Positions 31,354 through 40,006 of a stretch of DNA of 40,133 nt are shown piece after piece. The position numbers were made by a program, and so were the translations under genes. Source of the DNA: Pseudomonas gessardii (GTDB lineage Bacteria > Pseudomonadota > Gammaproteobacteria > Pseudomonadales > Pseudomonadaceae); NCBI RefSeq assembly GCF_001983165.1, contig NZ_MNPU01000055.1:1-40133 (forward strand), given 5' to 3'. Each line of letters opens with the position of its first letter. Within the stretch, counting starts at the first letter, position 1. The notes beneath the pieces were generated by a model that was given only the letters and a program-made list of their open reading frames with translations, ran no database searches and was not told the DNA's origin.

Positions 31354-32166
31354 TCAGGTGTGAGTGGCCAGGAAGGTCAGCAGCGCCCCGTTGACGAACT
31401 CGGGGTTTTCCCTGCTGGAGATATGCCCGGCGTCCGGGATCAACACCCATGGGCAGCCGATCAGTCCGGCCATTTCCTTGGTTTCTGCAGGTGGGCGCGG
31501 CTGGTCCTCGTTGCCGCACATCACCAGCGTGGTGTCGGCAGGCAGGCGGCACAACTCTTCCAGCGCATCCTCGCGACCGAAGATCAGGCGGCCCAGGGGA
31601 ACAATGCTGTCGAGTAGGCGCTCCCTGGGGAATTCGCGCAGGGACTGACGGAAGTCCTGATACAGCGCGCAGGTGGGGTCGATGCCGGGGCGAAAGAAGA
31701 TCGGCACGATGATATCCAGCAGCGGCTCGGGGATAGCGCCTGCGGCCTCGATTGCATTGAGCAGGGCGAAGTATTTTTCGCGGGTCGCGTCGGGCTCTGC
31801 GCCCAGGTAAGTGTCCATCAGCACCAGGCTGTTGATCCGCTCGGGTGCCAGTAGCGCCAGCGGGGCGCCCCACATGCCGCCTACCGATAAACCGACCAGG
31901 TTGGCCTTGGCGATGTCCAGGTGGTCCAGCAGTGACAGCATCTGGCGCGCCAGATCGTTCATGGAGCGGGTCTGGGATGGCAGTGGCCCGGATTTACCGT
32001 GGCCCCACAACTCGGGAACAATCACCCGGTAGTGTTGTGACAGGGCTTCGATCTGCGGCGCCCACATCTGGTGGTCCCACAGGTAGCTCTGCCCAAGCAG
32101 GACCACCGGGCCGCAGCCTTGGTCCACGTAGTGCAAGGGTTGATCATCAATGACGACGACTGGCAT
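31354..32166 (-). CDS. Alpha/beta hydrolase, enol-lactonase-like
   Basis: Predicted 270-residue alpha/beta hydrolase with the layout of 3-oxoadipate enol-lactone hydrolases and related carboxylesterases. Elbow G-L-S-V-G-G places Ser94; CGNEDQPRP contains the acidic residue and DAGHISSRENP the histidine. The start at 32166 (MPVVVIDDQPLHYVD) follows AGAGG; an in-frame ATG at 32199 would add 11 residues. No beta-ketoadipate genes are nearby, so the substrate is open. Its stop abuts that of the chemoreceptor. Confidence 0.88.
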   Translation of the reverse strand: MPVVVIDDQPLHYVDQGCGPVVLLGQSYLWDHQMWAPQIEALSQHYRVIVPELWGHGKSGPLPSQTRSMNDLARQMLSLLDHLDIAKANLVGLSVGGMWGAPLALLAPERINSLVLMDTYLGAEPDATREKYFALLNAIEAAGAIPEPLLDIIVPIFFRPGIDPTCALYQDFRQSLREFPRERLLDSIVPLGRLIFGREDALEELCRLPADTTLVMCGNEDQPRPPAETKEMAGLIGCPWVLIPDAGHISSRENPEFVNGALLTFLATHT

Positions 32167-32247
32167 GAAGGCCTCTTTCGTTAAAGGAATGAAGTGCACT
32201 TTTGTACGCGGGTTTTAGCTGAGAAGGGTAGAGGCAGGATGATAGCT

Positions 32248-32270
32248 TCGGGTGCAAAACATGCACCCGA
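32248..32270. other. Perfect 9-bp inverted repeat between two minus-strand genes
   Basis: TCGGGTGCA (32248-32256) and TGCACCCGA (32262-32270) are exact complements around AAACA. It lies 21 bases after the stop of the membrane-anchored protein and about 80 bases upstream of the hydrolase start. No U-run on either strand, so an operator for the hydrolase or a processing hairpin is as likely as a terminator. Confidence 0.45.
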
Positions 32271-32290
32271 TGTTTCAAGGGAAGAGGGGA

Positions 32291-33061
32291 TCAATCGTAG
32301 ATGACTTTCTTTTTCCATTCGGCATCCGCGTCATCGGCTTTCAAGCCTTCGGTCAGCTCATTGACCTCTTCTGCGGTTTGCTGGCTGTTGGTCAGCACCA
32401 TGGAATTGGCGCGTGCCAATTGTTTCTCCAGGAGTTGCAAGTGCTGGCTGTAGGTCGCCGGTTCAGGCTGCTTGCGCAGGTACTGCACGCCGCGTTCGAA
32501 CGCCAGGCGTGCCTGGCCGGGTTGTGCCTGTTGCAGGGCGTGCTGGCCCAGATTGTTGAAAAACTCGATATGCAGCAGCACCAGCAGGTGGCGGATTTCA
32601 CGGATCCAGTGCTTGGCCTCATTAGTCGGCAAAAAGCCGTCCTGGGCGGCACGGGTGACTTGACCGTGCAGCGCTTCCAATAAGAAGCGCACATCCTTGG
32701 CCTTGGCTTCGGTCTGGATCGGCCCCGGCGGGTTGTTCACCGGAATCGATTCGCCCTGGCCAACCAGTGCTTCCAGTTCGGCAATACGCGCCTTGATGGT
32801 TGCGCTGGATTTGTTGAGGTGGAGCATGCGTTGGTTGACGTTCAGTTCCAGGCGGGTCAGCAGCAGTTTGAGCTGCGGTGTCATCAATTGACCGGGGAAC
32901 GTCTCGGTGATCTCGCCGCAGCGCCGCAGCCGGTCGTTGAGTTCAATCTGGGCCCGGGCCTTTTCCAGTTTGTTGTTTTCCACCACATGGTTCATGTAGC
33001 CAATGGCGATCAGTATTACGATCCCGGCTATTACCAGCAGGGTGATCATGAGTGGTGTCAC
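32291..33061 (-). CDS. Membrane-anchored helical protein of unknown function
   Basis: Predicted 256-residue protein that I do not recognise by name. One N-terminal membrane anchor (LMITLLVIAGIVILIAIGYM, about residues 4-23) is followed by an almost entirely helical, charged body. An early segment (NNKLEKARAQIELNDRLRRCGEITETFPG) and a central block (RLELNVNQRMLHLNKSSATIKARIAELEALV) look like coiled coils, and the C-terminal half has repeated Leu/Gln-rich helices resembling TPR-like packing (QHALQQAQPGQARLAFERGVQYL). The start is a GTG at 33061 with AGAGGT nine bases upstream; ATG at 33049 is the alternative. No partner gene is adjacent. Confidence 0.75.
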   Translation of the reverse strand: MTPLMITLLVIAGIVILIAIGYMNHVVENNKLEKARAQIELNDRLRRCGEITETFPGQLMTPQLKLLLTRLELNVNQRMLHLNKSSATIKARIAELEALVGQGESIPVNNPPGPIQTEAKAKDVRFLLEALHGQVTRAAQDGFLPTNEAKHWIREIRHLLVLLHIEFFNNLGQHALQQAQPGQARLAFERGVQYLRKQPEPATYSQHLQLLEKQLARANSMVLTNSQQTAEEVNELTEGLKADDADAEWKKKVIYD

Positions 33062-33328
33062 CGGTGTGACCTCTTTATGGGATGTGCGTTGAAGTGTAGT
33101 GATTGGCGCATGCGGCGGATAGGACTCTTCGACGAGATGAGTCAGTGCTTTCCTCTATATAGATAGGCTTTGTCTGAGTAGATGCACATTGCCATCATTT
33201 GCCGGCGGGGACTATAACGTCTTGTCGGGCGCCAGAATATAGGCGTCAAAGCCTGGACAGCGAGAAACCCTGACGGTGCTTGTAAAGCAGGGCGAAGTCA
33301 TTGATTTAAATAAATTTATCCTTGGGGG
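33062..33328. other. Intergenic region before the tRNA cluster
   Basis: No credible gene. It holds the leader and promoter region of the minus-strand membrane-anchored protein, a small palindrome TCTATATAGA near 33153, and an AT-rich block (33301-33320) directly before the tRNA promoter that could serve as an UP element. Otherwise nothing was recognised. Confidence 0.5.
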
Positions 33329-33357
33329 TTGACGACCTTTCAATCCATCCATAGAAT
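33329..33357 (+). promoter_or_regulatory. Strong sigma-70 promoter of the tRNA cluster
   Basis: TTGACG (33329-33334), 17-base spacer, TAGAAT (33352-33357), followed by the GC-rich discriminator GCGCGCC (33358-33364) expected of stable-RNA promoters under stringent control. Transcription would start about 50 bases before tRNA-Glu. Confidence 0.85.
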
Positions 33358-33419
33358 GCGCGCCACTTACAGCGTAAAGCACACAGCGAAACGCGGTAGG
33401 GAGTGAATGTTGTACGTGT

Positions 33420-33495
33420 GTCCCCTTCGTCTAGTGGCCTAGGACACCGCCCTTTCACGGCGGTAACAGGGGTTCGAGTCCCCTAGGGGACGCCA
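33420..33495 (+). tRNA. tRNA-Glu (TTC), copy 1
   Basis: 76 bases with encoded CCA. Acceptor GTCCCCT/AGGGGAC, anticodon stem CCGCC/GGCGG with loop CTTTCAC (anticodon TTC at 33454-33456), and T-arm with GGTTCGAGTCC. It is followed after two bases by tRNA-Gly. Identical to copy 2 at 33679. Confidence 0.98.
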
Positions 33496-33497
33496 TT

Positions 33498-33573
<76 letters not shown>

Positions 33574-33678
33574 TTTTTAAACAGTGTGGCTTTCGGGCGG
33601 CACTGAGTGAAACCAGGACCAAGTCTTCGGACAAGGCCTCTGGGCACTGGAATACACACCATGTGTTTCAGTTAGCGT

Positions 33679-33754
33679 GTCCCCTTCGTCTAGTGGCCTA
33701 GGACACCGCCCTTTCACGGCGGTAACAGGGGTTCGAGTCCCCTAGGGGACGCCA
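33679..33754 (+). tRNA. tRNA-Glu (TTC), copy 2
   Basis: Same 76-base sequence as copy 1, 259 bases downstream; anticodon TTC at 33713-33715. The 105-base spacer after copy 1 contains no further RNA gene or promoter that I recognise, so both copies probably share one precursor. Confidence 0.98.
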
Positions 33755-33757
33755 TTT

Positions 33758-33833
<76 letters not shown>

Positions 33834-33841
33834 TATTCAAC

Positions 33842-33873
33842 AAAAACGCCGATCAGTGATGATCGGCGTTTTT
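33842..33873 (+). terminator. Rho-independent terminator of the tRNA operon
   Basis: 14-bp perfect stem AAAAACGCCGATCA / TGATCGGCGTTTTT with GTGA loop and T-run, right behind the second tRNA-Gly. Confidence 0.96.
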
Positions 33874-34065
33874 GTTTGTCTGCGATTTAAGCTGGCCAAT
33901 GGTTCGATAAGCCCGAATGAGCCTCTGACTCATGGGAGGCCGCATCTCACTGGTGAGTATTCTCATGGAGTCGCTCGGGGGTGGATTATGACTGGCCGTA
34001 AGTGCGATCACTTTAACGTGGCGGCTTGCGGGTCTATCGCGTCATAACAGCCAATGGGAAGTGTC

Positions 34066-34680
34066 ATGAAAAATGTTAGCGAATTGATCGAAAGCCGAAT
34101 CTCAGCGAATGCGTTCGATACGAGCCGTCGGCTCTCGGATGAGCAAATCGAAGAGTTGGTTCGTCTCGCCACGCTGGCCCCTTCATCATTCAATGCGCAA
34201 AACTGGAAAGTGATTGCAGTGCGCACGGCCGAGGCCAAGCAACGCTTGAAAAAAGTTGCTTATGAGCAGCCCAAAATCGCCGATGCGGCCGTTACCTTTA
34301 TCATCTGCGGAACGCTGGCCCCACACAAAGGCTTGCCGGATGCTCTGCTGCCATCGGTTGAACAAGGCATTATCGAGCGTTCGGTTTTCGACACTTGGGT
34401 TGCCATGGCCAATGGGATGTACGAAGGCAATGAGGTGTTCCAGCGTGATGAAGCCATTCGCTCGGCATCACTGTGTGCAATGACCTTGATGCTGGCAGCA
34501 CAAGGGCAAGGGCTGGCTTCAGGCCCGATGATCGGCTTTGACCCGGCCGGAGTTGCCCGTGAGTTCCAACTGGCCTCGTCCGAGGTGCCTGTGATGCTGA
34601 TTGCTGTCGGCTATGCACTGGCTGAAAACTGGCCACAAAAACCGCGCAAGACCCTCAAGCAAGTACTGACTCTGGTCTAA
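34066..34680 (+). CDS. Nitroreductase family protein
   Basis: Predicted 204-residue FMN-dependent oxidoreductase of the nitroreductase superfamily, cytosolic and probably a homodimer. The FMN-binding start is LIESRISANAFDTSRRLSDEQIEELVRLATLAPSSFNAQNWKVIAV, with the SS.N.Q.W motif. QGQGLASGPMIGFD and the C-terminal VPVMLIAVGYA are typical. Family members reduce nitro groups, quinones or related acceptors; the substrate here is open. The ATG at 34066 follows GGGAAG. Convergent with, and overlapping by four bases, the LysR gene downstream. First gene of the accessory stretch after the tRNAs. Confidence 0.92.
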   Translation: MKNVSELIESRISANAFDTSRRLSDEQIEELVRLATLAPSSFNAQNWKVIAVRTAEAKQRLKKVAYEQPKIADAAVTFIICGTLAPHKGLPDALLPSVEQGIIERSVFDTWVAMANGMYEGNEVFQRDEAIRSASLCAMTLMLAAQGQGLASGPMIGFDPAGVAREFQLASSEVPVMLIAVGYALAENWPQKPRKTLKQVLTLV

Positions 34681-35621
34681 CAGCCAACACGCTCACGGGT
34701 TGTAGATTCAGCCTGTGGGTGTGTGACGGGTGACGGTTTAGCCAAAGAAGGGCACCAGTGCTGCAAATACTCCTGGCAGAAGTCCAGGTAGACGCGCACC
34801 AGTCGCGAAGGGTGACGGTGAGACTGATAGAGCAAATGCACAGGGTTTTCTGGCATTGGGTAGTTGTCCAGCACTGACCGCAGGCTGCCTTCTTTAATGG
34901 CCTGTACCGCCAGAAAGGGGGGGAGTTCGGTAATACAGTCGCCATTGAGTGCGCAGTTGCGCAGGTGCAGGTAGTTGTTTGTCGTAACGATGGCTGCAGG
35001 TTCGAGAGTCTGGTTACCCAGGGTCCACTGGCTGCGCATGCTGGAGTCTTTTGACCAGGTTGCACAAGGAAACCTGAGCAGGTCATCAGGTATATGAGGT
35101 TCGCCCAGGCGCTCAAGCAGGGCTGGACTGGCAACGAGTTGATGTCGATAGCTGATCATATAGCGTGCAATCAACGTATCTTGTTCAATGGCGCCAACGC
35201 GAAGCGCTACATCAATACCTTCGGCAATAAGGTCCATGCGTTGCTCCGTAAAGTAAACCGCAAGCTCTATTTGCGGATAACGCCGTTGGAAGTCGCGCAG
35301 CAATTGCCCCCAGGGTTCAAATGCGACGGGAAGTGCCACTCTCAGGCGGCCCCTGAGTGCGTCCTGATCACTTATCAGTGCTGATTTACCTTGCGCAAAG
35401 GCTTCTATGCCACGGCTTGCATACTCATAGAGTTTCTCTCCAGCCTGAGTCAACCTTGTGCCCCGCATAGAGCGCTGCAGGAGTTGCACGTTCAATTCAT
35501 GTTCCAACTCACGAATGCGTCGACTCAAGGTTTGCAGTGGAATGTCCAGATGGATGGCGGCAGCTGACAGGCTTCCCATCTGGGCGACAGCCACGAACAT
35601 TTGTATCGCGTTGAGATCCAT
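34677..35621 (-). CDS. LysR-family transcriptional regulator 1
   Basis: Predicted 314-residue LysR regulator. N-terminal winged helix (MDLNAIQMFVAVAQMGSLSAAAIHLDIPLQTLSRRIRELEHEL), and an effector domain with YFTEQRMDLIAEGIDVALRVG. The ATG at 35621 follows AGAGG; a GTG two codons upstream overlaps that site and is rejected. It is clearly paralogous to the next LysR gene upstream (same MDLNAI start, SRRIRELE, ASRG, ALISDQ, LRGRLR, SHRHPS, LVR-YL), arguing for local duplication and divergence. The effector is unknown. The 3' end overlaps the nitroreductase 3' end. Confidence 0.95.
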   Translation of the reverse strand: MDLNAIQMFVAVAQMGSLSAAAIHLDIPLQTLSRRIRELEHELNVQLLQRSMRGTRLTQAGEKLYEYASRGIEAFAQGKSALISDQDALRGRLRVALPVAFEPWGQLLRDFQRRYPQIELAVYFTEQRMDLIAEGIDVALRVGAIEQDTLIARYMISYRHQLVASPALLERLGEPHIPDDLLRFPCATWSKDSSMRSQWTLGNQTLEPAAIVTTNNYLHLRNCALNGDCITELPPFLAVQAIKEGSLRSVLDNYPMPENPVHLLYQSHRHPSRLVRVYLDFCQEYLQHWCPSLAKPSPVTHPQAESTTRERVGC

Positions 35622-35745
35622 CGTCACCTCTCTTGTCGTTATCTGAGGTCTTGACCATGGCAGATGTTGATCGTTGCATCGCTCTGGTTGAAAAACATCA
35701 ATACCTTTTGGCTTGCCATTTAGTCCTGCCCGTAGGGGCGGGCAG

Positions 35746-36612
35746 TTACATAAGGCGCTTTACATGCTGCAGGGCGAAGTTCAGGTAGGTTCGCACGAGG
35801 TTGGATGGGTGCCGGTGCGATGGGTAAAGCAGATTGATCTCCATTTCCGGGAAGGGGTGTTTTTCCAGGAGCACGACTAATTGCTTGTTCCTTATCGCCT
35901 CCATGGCCATGAACGGCGGTAACTCGGTTACCAGGTCCCCGGCCAGCGCTCGGGTGCGTAAATGAGCATAATCGTTGGTTGCTATTATGGGATCTGGCTT
36001 GAATGCCTCTTTGCCGAGTTGCCAGGTAGTTGTAGCGTCCTGGCTCCAGGCACCGCAGGGATAGTTGTGTAAGTCCGCGACTTTATCGGGCATGCCTGAA
36101 CGCGCCAGCAGAGCGGGAGATGCGACGAGGATGTGGCGATAGGCCAACATCCGGCGAGCCACCATGGAGTCATGGGTAATAGGACCGATGCGCATGACCA
36201 CATCAATGCCATCCTCGATCATGTCAATCCGCCTGTCGCTGGTATAGACCTGCAACTGGATGTTTGGATAGCACTGCTGAAACGCCGACAACACCTCCCA
36301 CCAGGGCTCCAGCGACGGAGGAAGCGAAAGCCGTAAACGCCCCCTGAGTTGTGCCTGGTCGCTGATCAGGGCCCGTTCGCCATCGACCAGCATTTCCAGC
36401 CCTCGGCTGGCGTGTTCGTATAGCCGTGTGCCCGCGTCGGTGAGGCGCGTGCCATGGACCGAGCGCTCCAGCAACTGCACTTGCAATACACGTTCTAGTT
36501 CCCGGATTCGCCGACTGAGTGTTGCGAGCGGCATTTCCAGGCGCTCGGCCGCGGCCGTGAAGCTGCCACATTTGGCAGTGGCGACAAACATTCGAATGGC
36601 ATTAAGGTCCAT
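35746..36612 (-). CDS. LysR-family transcriptional regulator 2
   Basis: Predicted 288-residue LysR regulator, paralogue of the one at 34677. Helix-turn-helix in MDLNAIRMFVATAKCGSFTAAAERLEMPLATLSRRIRELERVL; effector domain IQLQVYTSDRRIDMIEDGIDVVMRIG and TELPPFMAMEAI. The start at 36612 is aligned with its paralogue; the upstream frame to 36690 has no support. The ribosome site is weak. The C-terminus is about 25 residues shorter than in paralogue 1. The 124-base gap between the two LysR genes shows no terminator, so a joint transcript is possible. Confidence 0.95.
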   Translation of the reverse strand: MDLNAIRMFVATAKCGSFTAAAERLEMPLATLSRRIRELERVLQVQLLERSVHGTRLTDAGTRLYEHASRGLEMLVDGERALISDQAQLRGRLRLSLPPSLEPWWEVLSAFQQCYPNIQLQVYTSDRRIDMIEDGIDVVMRIGPITHDSMVARRMLAYRHILVASPALLARSGMPDKVADLHNYPCGAWSQDATTTWQLGKEAFKPDPIIATNDYAHLRTRALAGDLVTELPPFMAMEAIRNKQLVVLLEKHPFPEMEINLLYPSHRHPSNLVRTYLNFALQHVKRLM

Positions 36613-36763
36613 GGTGCTACTTCTATTTTGTGAATGCAGTCTTGACCGTGAAGACGTTGTTTGTTGTGACGCAGTTAAAGGCTGTGCCAAGAGGGAAGGG
36701 TTGAAGGAGCGGGGTGTGAAGGTGGATTCGCACCCCGTTAGTACACTTTTAAGCTGTTCGAAA

Positions 36764-37294
36764 TTAACCTTCGCCCTGTATGGGATCAGTGTTAAACGTA
36801 TACAAGACGATCTTCCAACCTTGGCTGGTTTTGTTGAGCACGAAAACTTCGCGGTTCAGGTCAATGACAGGCTTGCCATTCTCCATAACGGTCGCACCTT
36901 TATGATGATGTGTACGGATGACCGCCGCATCGCCATACAGGTTGATTGCGTCATAGGCGAAGACGGTTTTGAATTTGGCTATTTTAAATAACGCATCATA
37001 GCCTTCGGTCTTTTGCTGGGCAGTCGTATAGGTAGGCTTGTTATTCCATTCTGCAACGCTGTCGGGGGCAAACAAACTTACTATTTTCTTGGTATTGCCT
37101 TCGTTCAGGGCTTGCTCATATTGGCGGACCACATTGTAGGCTTCTTGTTGCACGCTCTTTATTTGCGGATCACTGGAGTACGGCAGTGCATCATTGCCTT
37201 CTGCCGCGGTTGCGCTGGCGACGGTGAAGAAGGTAAAGGCGCTGGTCATGGCCAATGTAAGAAACTGGGTGCGAATCAGATTTGTTGTTTTCAT
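36764..37294 (-). CDS. Exported NTF2/SnoaL-like protein
   Basis: Predicted 176-residue exported protein. Signal peptide core FLTLAMTSAFTFFTVASATAA (cleavage near TAA-EG), then a 130-residue NTF2-like cone: Y-E-Q-A-L-N-E-G-N-T-K-K-I-V-S-L-F-A-P-D is the classical start (SnoaL-like/SgcJ-EcaC type), and WKIVLYTFNTDP closes the sheet. Members are small-molecule isomerases, dehydratases or non-catalytic binders. The start follows AGAGGGA. It is divergent from the decarboxylase-like gene; a second exported NTF2-like gene lies at 38734, so two such proteins flank one enzyme. Confidence 0.88.
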   Translation of the reverse strand: MKTTNLIRTQFLTLAMTSAFTFFTVASATAAEGNDALPYSSDPQIKSVQQEAYNVVRQYEQALNEGNTKKIVSLFAPDSVAEWNNKPTYTTAQQKTEGYDALFKIAKFKTVFAYDAINLYGDAAVIRTHHHKGATVMENGKPVIDLNREVFVLNKTSQGWKIVLYTFNTDPIQGEG

Positions 37295-37681
37295 GCATTC
37301 CCTCTACAGGTATTTCGTGTGGCATTGATTACGAAGTTGTAATGTAGGCATCGGTCAATGCACTACTGGCCGCCAGTGGCAAACAGTGATTGTCATGTCG
37401 CTGGTGTCAGTATCCTGCCTTACTTTTATCCCAGGATGAACTGTCAGGGATGATAGGGAGCCATCTATAAATGAGAGGATGTTATTTTGCAGCGAGAAAG
37501 TGCTTGCGCTTCAATGCTGTTTCTCTTGGAAGGTCCTGTGCTGTTTTGTTTAAAGTGTTCGGGTTTTATTGCCTTTCATATATGGGAGTCGGCATCTCAT
37601 TTCGGGGGGTTAACACTCAGTGTCGATTGCTGGATATTGAATTTAGATAGCGCCGGGCAAGTCATTGACTGAGGTGAGATG
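37295..37681. other. Intergenic region between divergent genes
   Basis: This 387-base AT-richer stretch holds the divergent promoters of the NTF2-like gene (left) and the decarboxylase-like gene (right). A 13-base palindrome ACTGG-CCG-CCAGT at 37365-37377 is a candidate LysR-type binding site. A short frame (37487-37672) starting at TTG has no ribosome site or family resemblance and is not called. No other structure was recognised. Confidence 0.5.
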
Positions 37682-38674
37682 ATGAAAGGTAAAATTGTTC
37701 TTGAAGAACACGTAAGTTCTGAGTTGAACAACAGTGTGTGGGACTCTTCGGGCGAGGCTGCCAGGAATGGTCAGGCTTATATGGATGACGTTGAATGGCG
37801 CTTGCTCGACAGTGACCGTCGAGTTGAGGAAATGGATGAGAACGCTATTGATATCTCAATCGTCTCCCTAACGTCGCCTGGCGCTCAGGGCCTACTCGAT
37901 ACTAAAAAATCTATCGATTTTGCCAGGCAAACCAATGACTACATTCGCGAACGCTTTGTGGACAAGCATCCCTCGCGTTTAAAAGCATTTGCCACTGTAG
38001 CGCTTCAGTCACCGGCTGCTGCGGCTGACGAGTTGGAGCGTGCGGTCAAGGATTTGGGGTTTGTCGGTGCATTGATCAACGGTTACACCAATATAGGCAA
38101 TGTCGACAGCGCCCAATACCTGGATGAGTCGCCTGTCTGGGAGTTTTGGGAGCGTGTAGCGGCGTTGAATGTTCCCGTCTACCTGCACCCTCGTGAACCG
38201 TTGCCCAGCCAGCGCCGTATCTATGAAGGCTATCCATCTCTTGTCGGTTCAGCCTGGGGGTTTGCCCATGAAACGGCCACCCACGCGATTCGTTTGATGC
38301 TCAGTGGGCTTTTCGACAAGTATCCCAACCTCACTGTCATTCTCGGGCATTTGGGTGAAGGTTTACCGTTGATGCTGCCACGGTTGCAGCATCGTCTGAG
38401 CATGCAGCGTGAGGGTGTGGGGCTTGGCAATGCCAAACAATCAGTCGGGCATTATTTATCGAACAACTTTTATTTAACCACGGCAGGGCACTTTCATACG
38501 AAAGGCTTGCTGGACTCCATCAGTGAAATTGGCGTAGACCGCATGCTATTCTCCGCTGATTACCCCTATGAAAGCATGAAGACCGCCAGCACATGGTTTG
38601 ATAATGCGCTGATCAGTGATAACGACCGTATGAAAATCGGTCGTGAGAATGCGCTCAAATTATTTTCGTTGTAA
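37682..38674 (+). CDS. Amidohydrolase-2 decarboxylase, gamma-resorcylate decarboxylase-like
   Basis: Predicted 330-residue cytosolic TIM-barrel metal enzyme. Its N-terminus MKGKIVLEEH and internal blocks (LGFVGALINGYTN, VYLHPREPLP, GFAHETATHAIRLMLSGLFDKYPNL, ILGHLGEGLP, RMLFSADYPYE) closely follow bacterial gamma-resorcylate (2,6-dihydroxybenzoate) decarboxylase as I recall it. The metal and catalytic residues align: Glu8, His10, His169, His223, Glu226 and Asp293. It probably decarboxylates a hydroxylated benzoate reversibly, but the exact acid is unproven. The second of two adjacent ATGs (37682) is better spaced from GAGGTG. The next gene (NTF2-like) begins 60 bases downstream. Confidence 0.85.
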   Translation: MKGKIVLEEHVSSELNNSVWDSSGEAARNGQAYMDDVEWRLLDSDRRVEEMDENAIDISIVSLTSPGAQGLLDTKKSIDFARQTNDYIRERFVDKHPSRLKAFATVALQSPAAAADELERAVKDLGFVGALINGYTNIGNVDSAQYLDESPVWEFWERVAALNVPVYLHPREPLPSQRRIYEGYPSLVGSAWGFAHETATHAIRLMLSGLFDKYPNLTVILGHLGEGLPLMLPRLQHRLSMQREGVGLGNAKQSVGHYLSNNFYLTTAGHFHTKGLLDSISEIGVDRMLFSADYPYESMKTASTWFDNALISDNDRMKIGRENALKLFSL

Positions 38675-38733
38675 ATAATCACTGTGTTGTCGCGGGCTGG
38701 AAGTTATCTCGGCCCGCTGCTGGAGGTTTTTCG

Positions 38734-39255
38734 GTGTTGAGAATATTGGCTCTTAAGAATACGCGCCTCTGGATATTAGTGGTTGCGTTGTCTGGCGCTT
38801 CGATATCGATGGTCAGTGCTGACTCATCCAGAGCTGATAGCCGTACAGAAGTGAATGCTGCACAACAGGCGATCACACAGTTGATTGATCAGTTTGTTGC
38901 GAGTTGGAATCTGCATGATGCCAAAAAGCTCAGCGAGCTTTTTGCTGTAGACGGAGATTTTATCGGTATTACCGGAAGCAAATGGGATAGCCCGGCAAAG
39001 ATTTACCAAGTTCACAGTGAATTATTCAAGGGGCGTTATGACAAGAGCGTCTATGCCATCAGCGGTGTTCCGCAAATCAATCTTGTCGGCCCGGATGTAG
39101 CGATTGTGCACTGGCGCTGGAGCATCAAAGATGTTCGAGACGACAGCGGCAAAGTAATGCCTCCCTATTCGGGGATATTTACCTGGGTCCTGGTGAGGAA
39201 TAATTCGAATTGGAAAGTGCGCTCGGCACAAAACAATACCATTACCCAGTCTTAG
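38734..39255 (+). CDS. Exported NTF2-like (SgcJ/EcaC-type) protein
   Basis: Predicted 173-residue protein starting at a GTG (38734) with GGAGG eight bases upstream. Signal peptide (LWILVVALSGASISMVSA, cleavage near VSA-DS) followed by an NTF2-like domain: LIDQFVASWNLHDAKKLSELFAVDGDFIGITG, then VAIVHWRWSIKD and a closing IFTWVLVRNNSNWKVRSAQNNT. This is the SgcJ/EcaC oxidoreductase-named family, of uncertain activity. It sits between a decarboxylase-like gene and a GMC oxidoreductase, all in one direction with short gaps, so it probably belongs to the same operon. Confidence 0.88.
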   Translation: MLRILALKNTRLWILVVALSGASISMVSADSSRADSRTEVNAAQQAITQLIDQFVASWNLHDAKKLSELFAVDGDFIGITGSKWDSPAKIYQVHSELFKGRYDKSVYAISGVPQINLVGPDVAIVHWRWSIKDVRDDSGKVMPPYSGIFTWVLVRNNSNWKVRSAQNNTITQS

Positions 39256-39276
39256 TAATTGAACAGGAGAATTAAT

Positions 39277-40005
39277 ATGACCAATACTCTTGGCACTATA
39301 AACGTGGTTATCGTCGGTGGTGGCTCCGCCGGTGCGGTACTTGCCCGTCGCTTGAGTGAAAGCAACGGGCGCCAAGTAGTCCTGCTCGAAGCTGGGCATA
39401 GTTATACCTCCAGCAACTATCCCGAGATCATCGCCAAGAGCGATATTGTCGGTGCCAATGGCAACCCCGAGTTTGAATGGGGATACAAGACCCAGCCCGG
39501 CTACATCGACCATCCTATCGGTGCCGTGCGCGGCAAGGTGCTGGGAGGCAGTTCGGGTGTCAATGGTGCTGTAGCGATTCGTGCCCGGGAGGCTGATTTC
39601 CAGCGCTGGAATCTGCCTGGCTGGAGCTTCGAGCAAATGCTGCCCTGGTTCAAAAAACTGGAAACCCACAGCGGCGGCGAGAGTGCCTTGCATGGTCATG
39701 ACGGGCCGCTTCCCGTGCATCAATTGAGCCGCGCGGATGTGACCCCCATGCAGCGTGCTTTTATCGACGCTACGGTGGCCAATGGTTTCAAGGTGATCGA
39801 GGACTTTGACGGGCCGCAGGCCGACGGAGTCGGGCCATATCCGATGAACGTGGTCAACGGCGTGCGCGTCAATACGGGCATGGCCTATCTGACAGACCCC
39901 GTCCGCTCGCGCCGCAACCTGCATATTCGTCCCGACACGTTGGTGGATAAGGTGTTGTTCGATGGCAAGCAGGCCACGGGGGTGCAACTGGCCAATGGCG
40001 AAAAG
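39277..40005 (+). pseudogene. GMC oxidoreductase, 3' part lost to an insertion
   Basis: N-terminal half of a glucose-methanol-choline family FAD oxidoreductase, which oxidises alcohols or aldehydes. The FAD motif GGGSAGAVLARRL (residues 14-26), LLEAGHSY and the GMC signature 1 (GKVLGGSSGVNGAVAIRARE) are intact. About 243 native residues remain of the roughly 530 expected; the frame then runs 11 codons into foreign DNA and stops at 40039-40041. The substrate-binding half and the catalytic His are missing, so the product is inactive unless the element is excised. The start follows CAGGAGA. Last gene of the decarboxylase cluster. Confidence 0.88.
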
Positions 40006-40006
40006 C

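Noticed and set aside
37487..37672. 61-codon frame upstream of the decarboxylase
   Set aside because: TTG start without ribosome site, Cys/Phe/Leu-rich with no resemblance; kept as intergenic.
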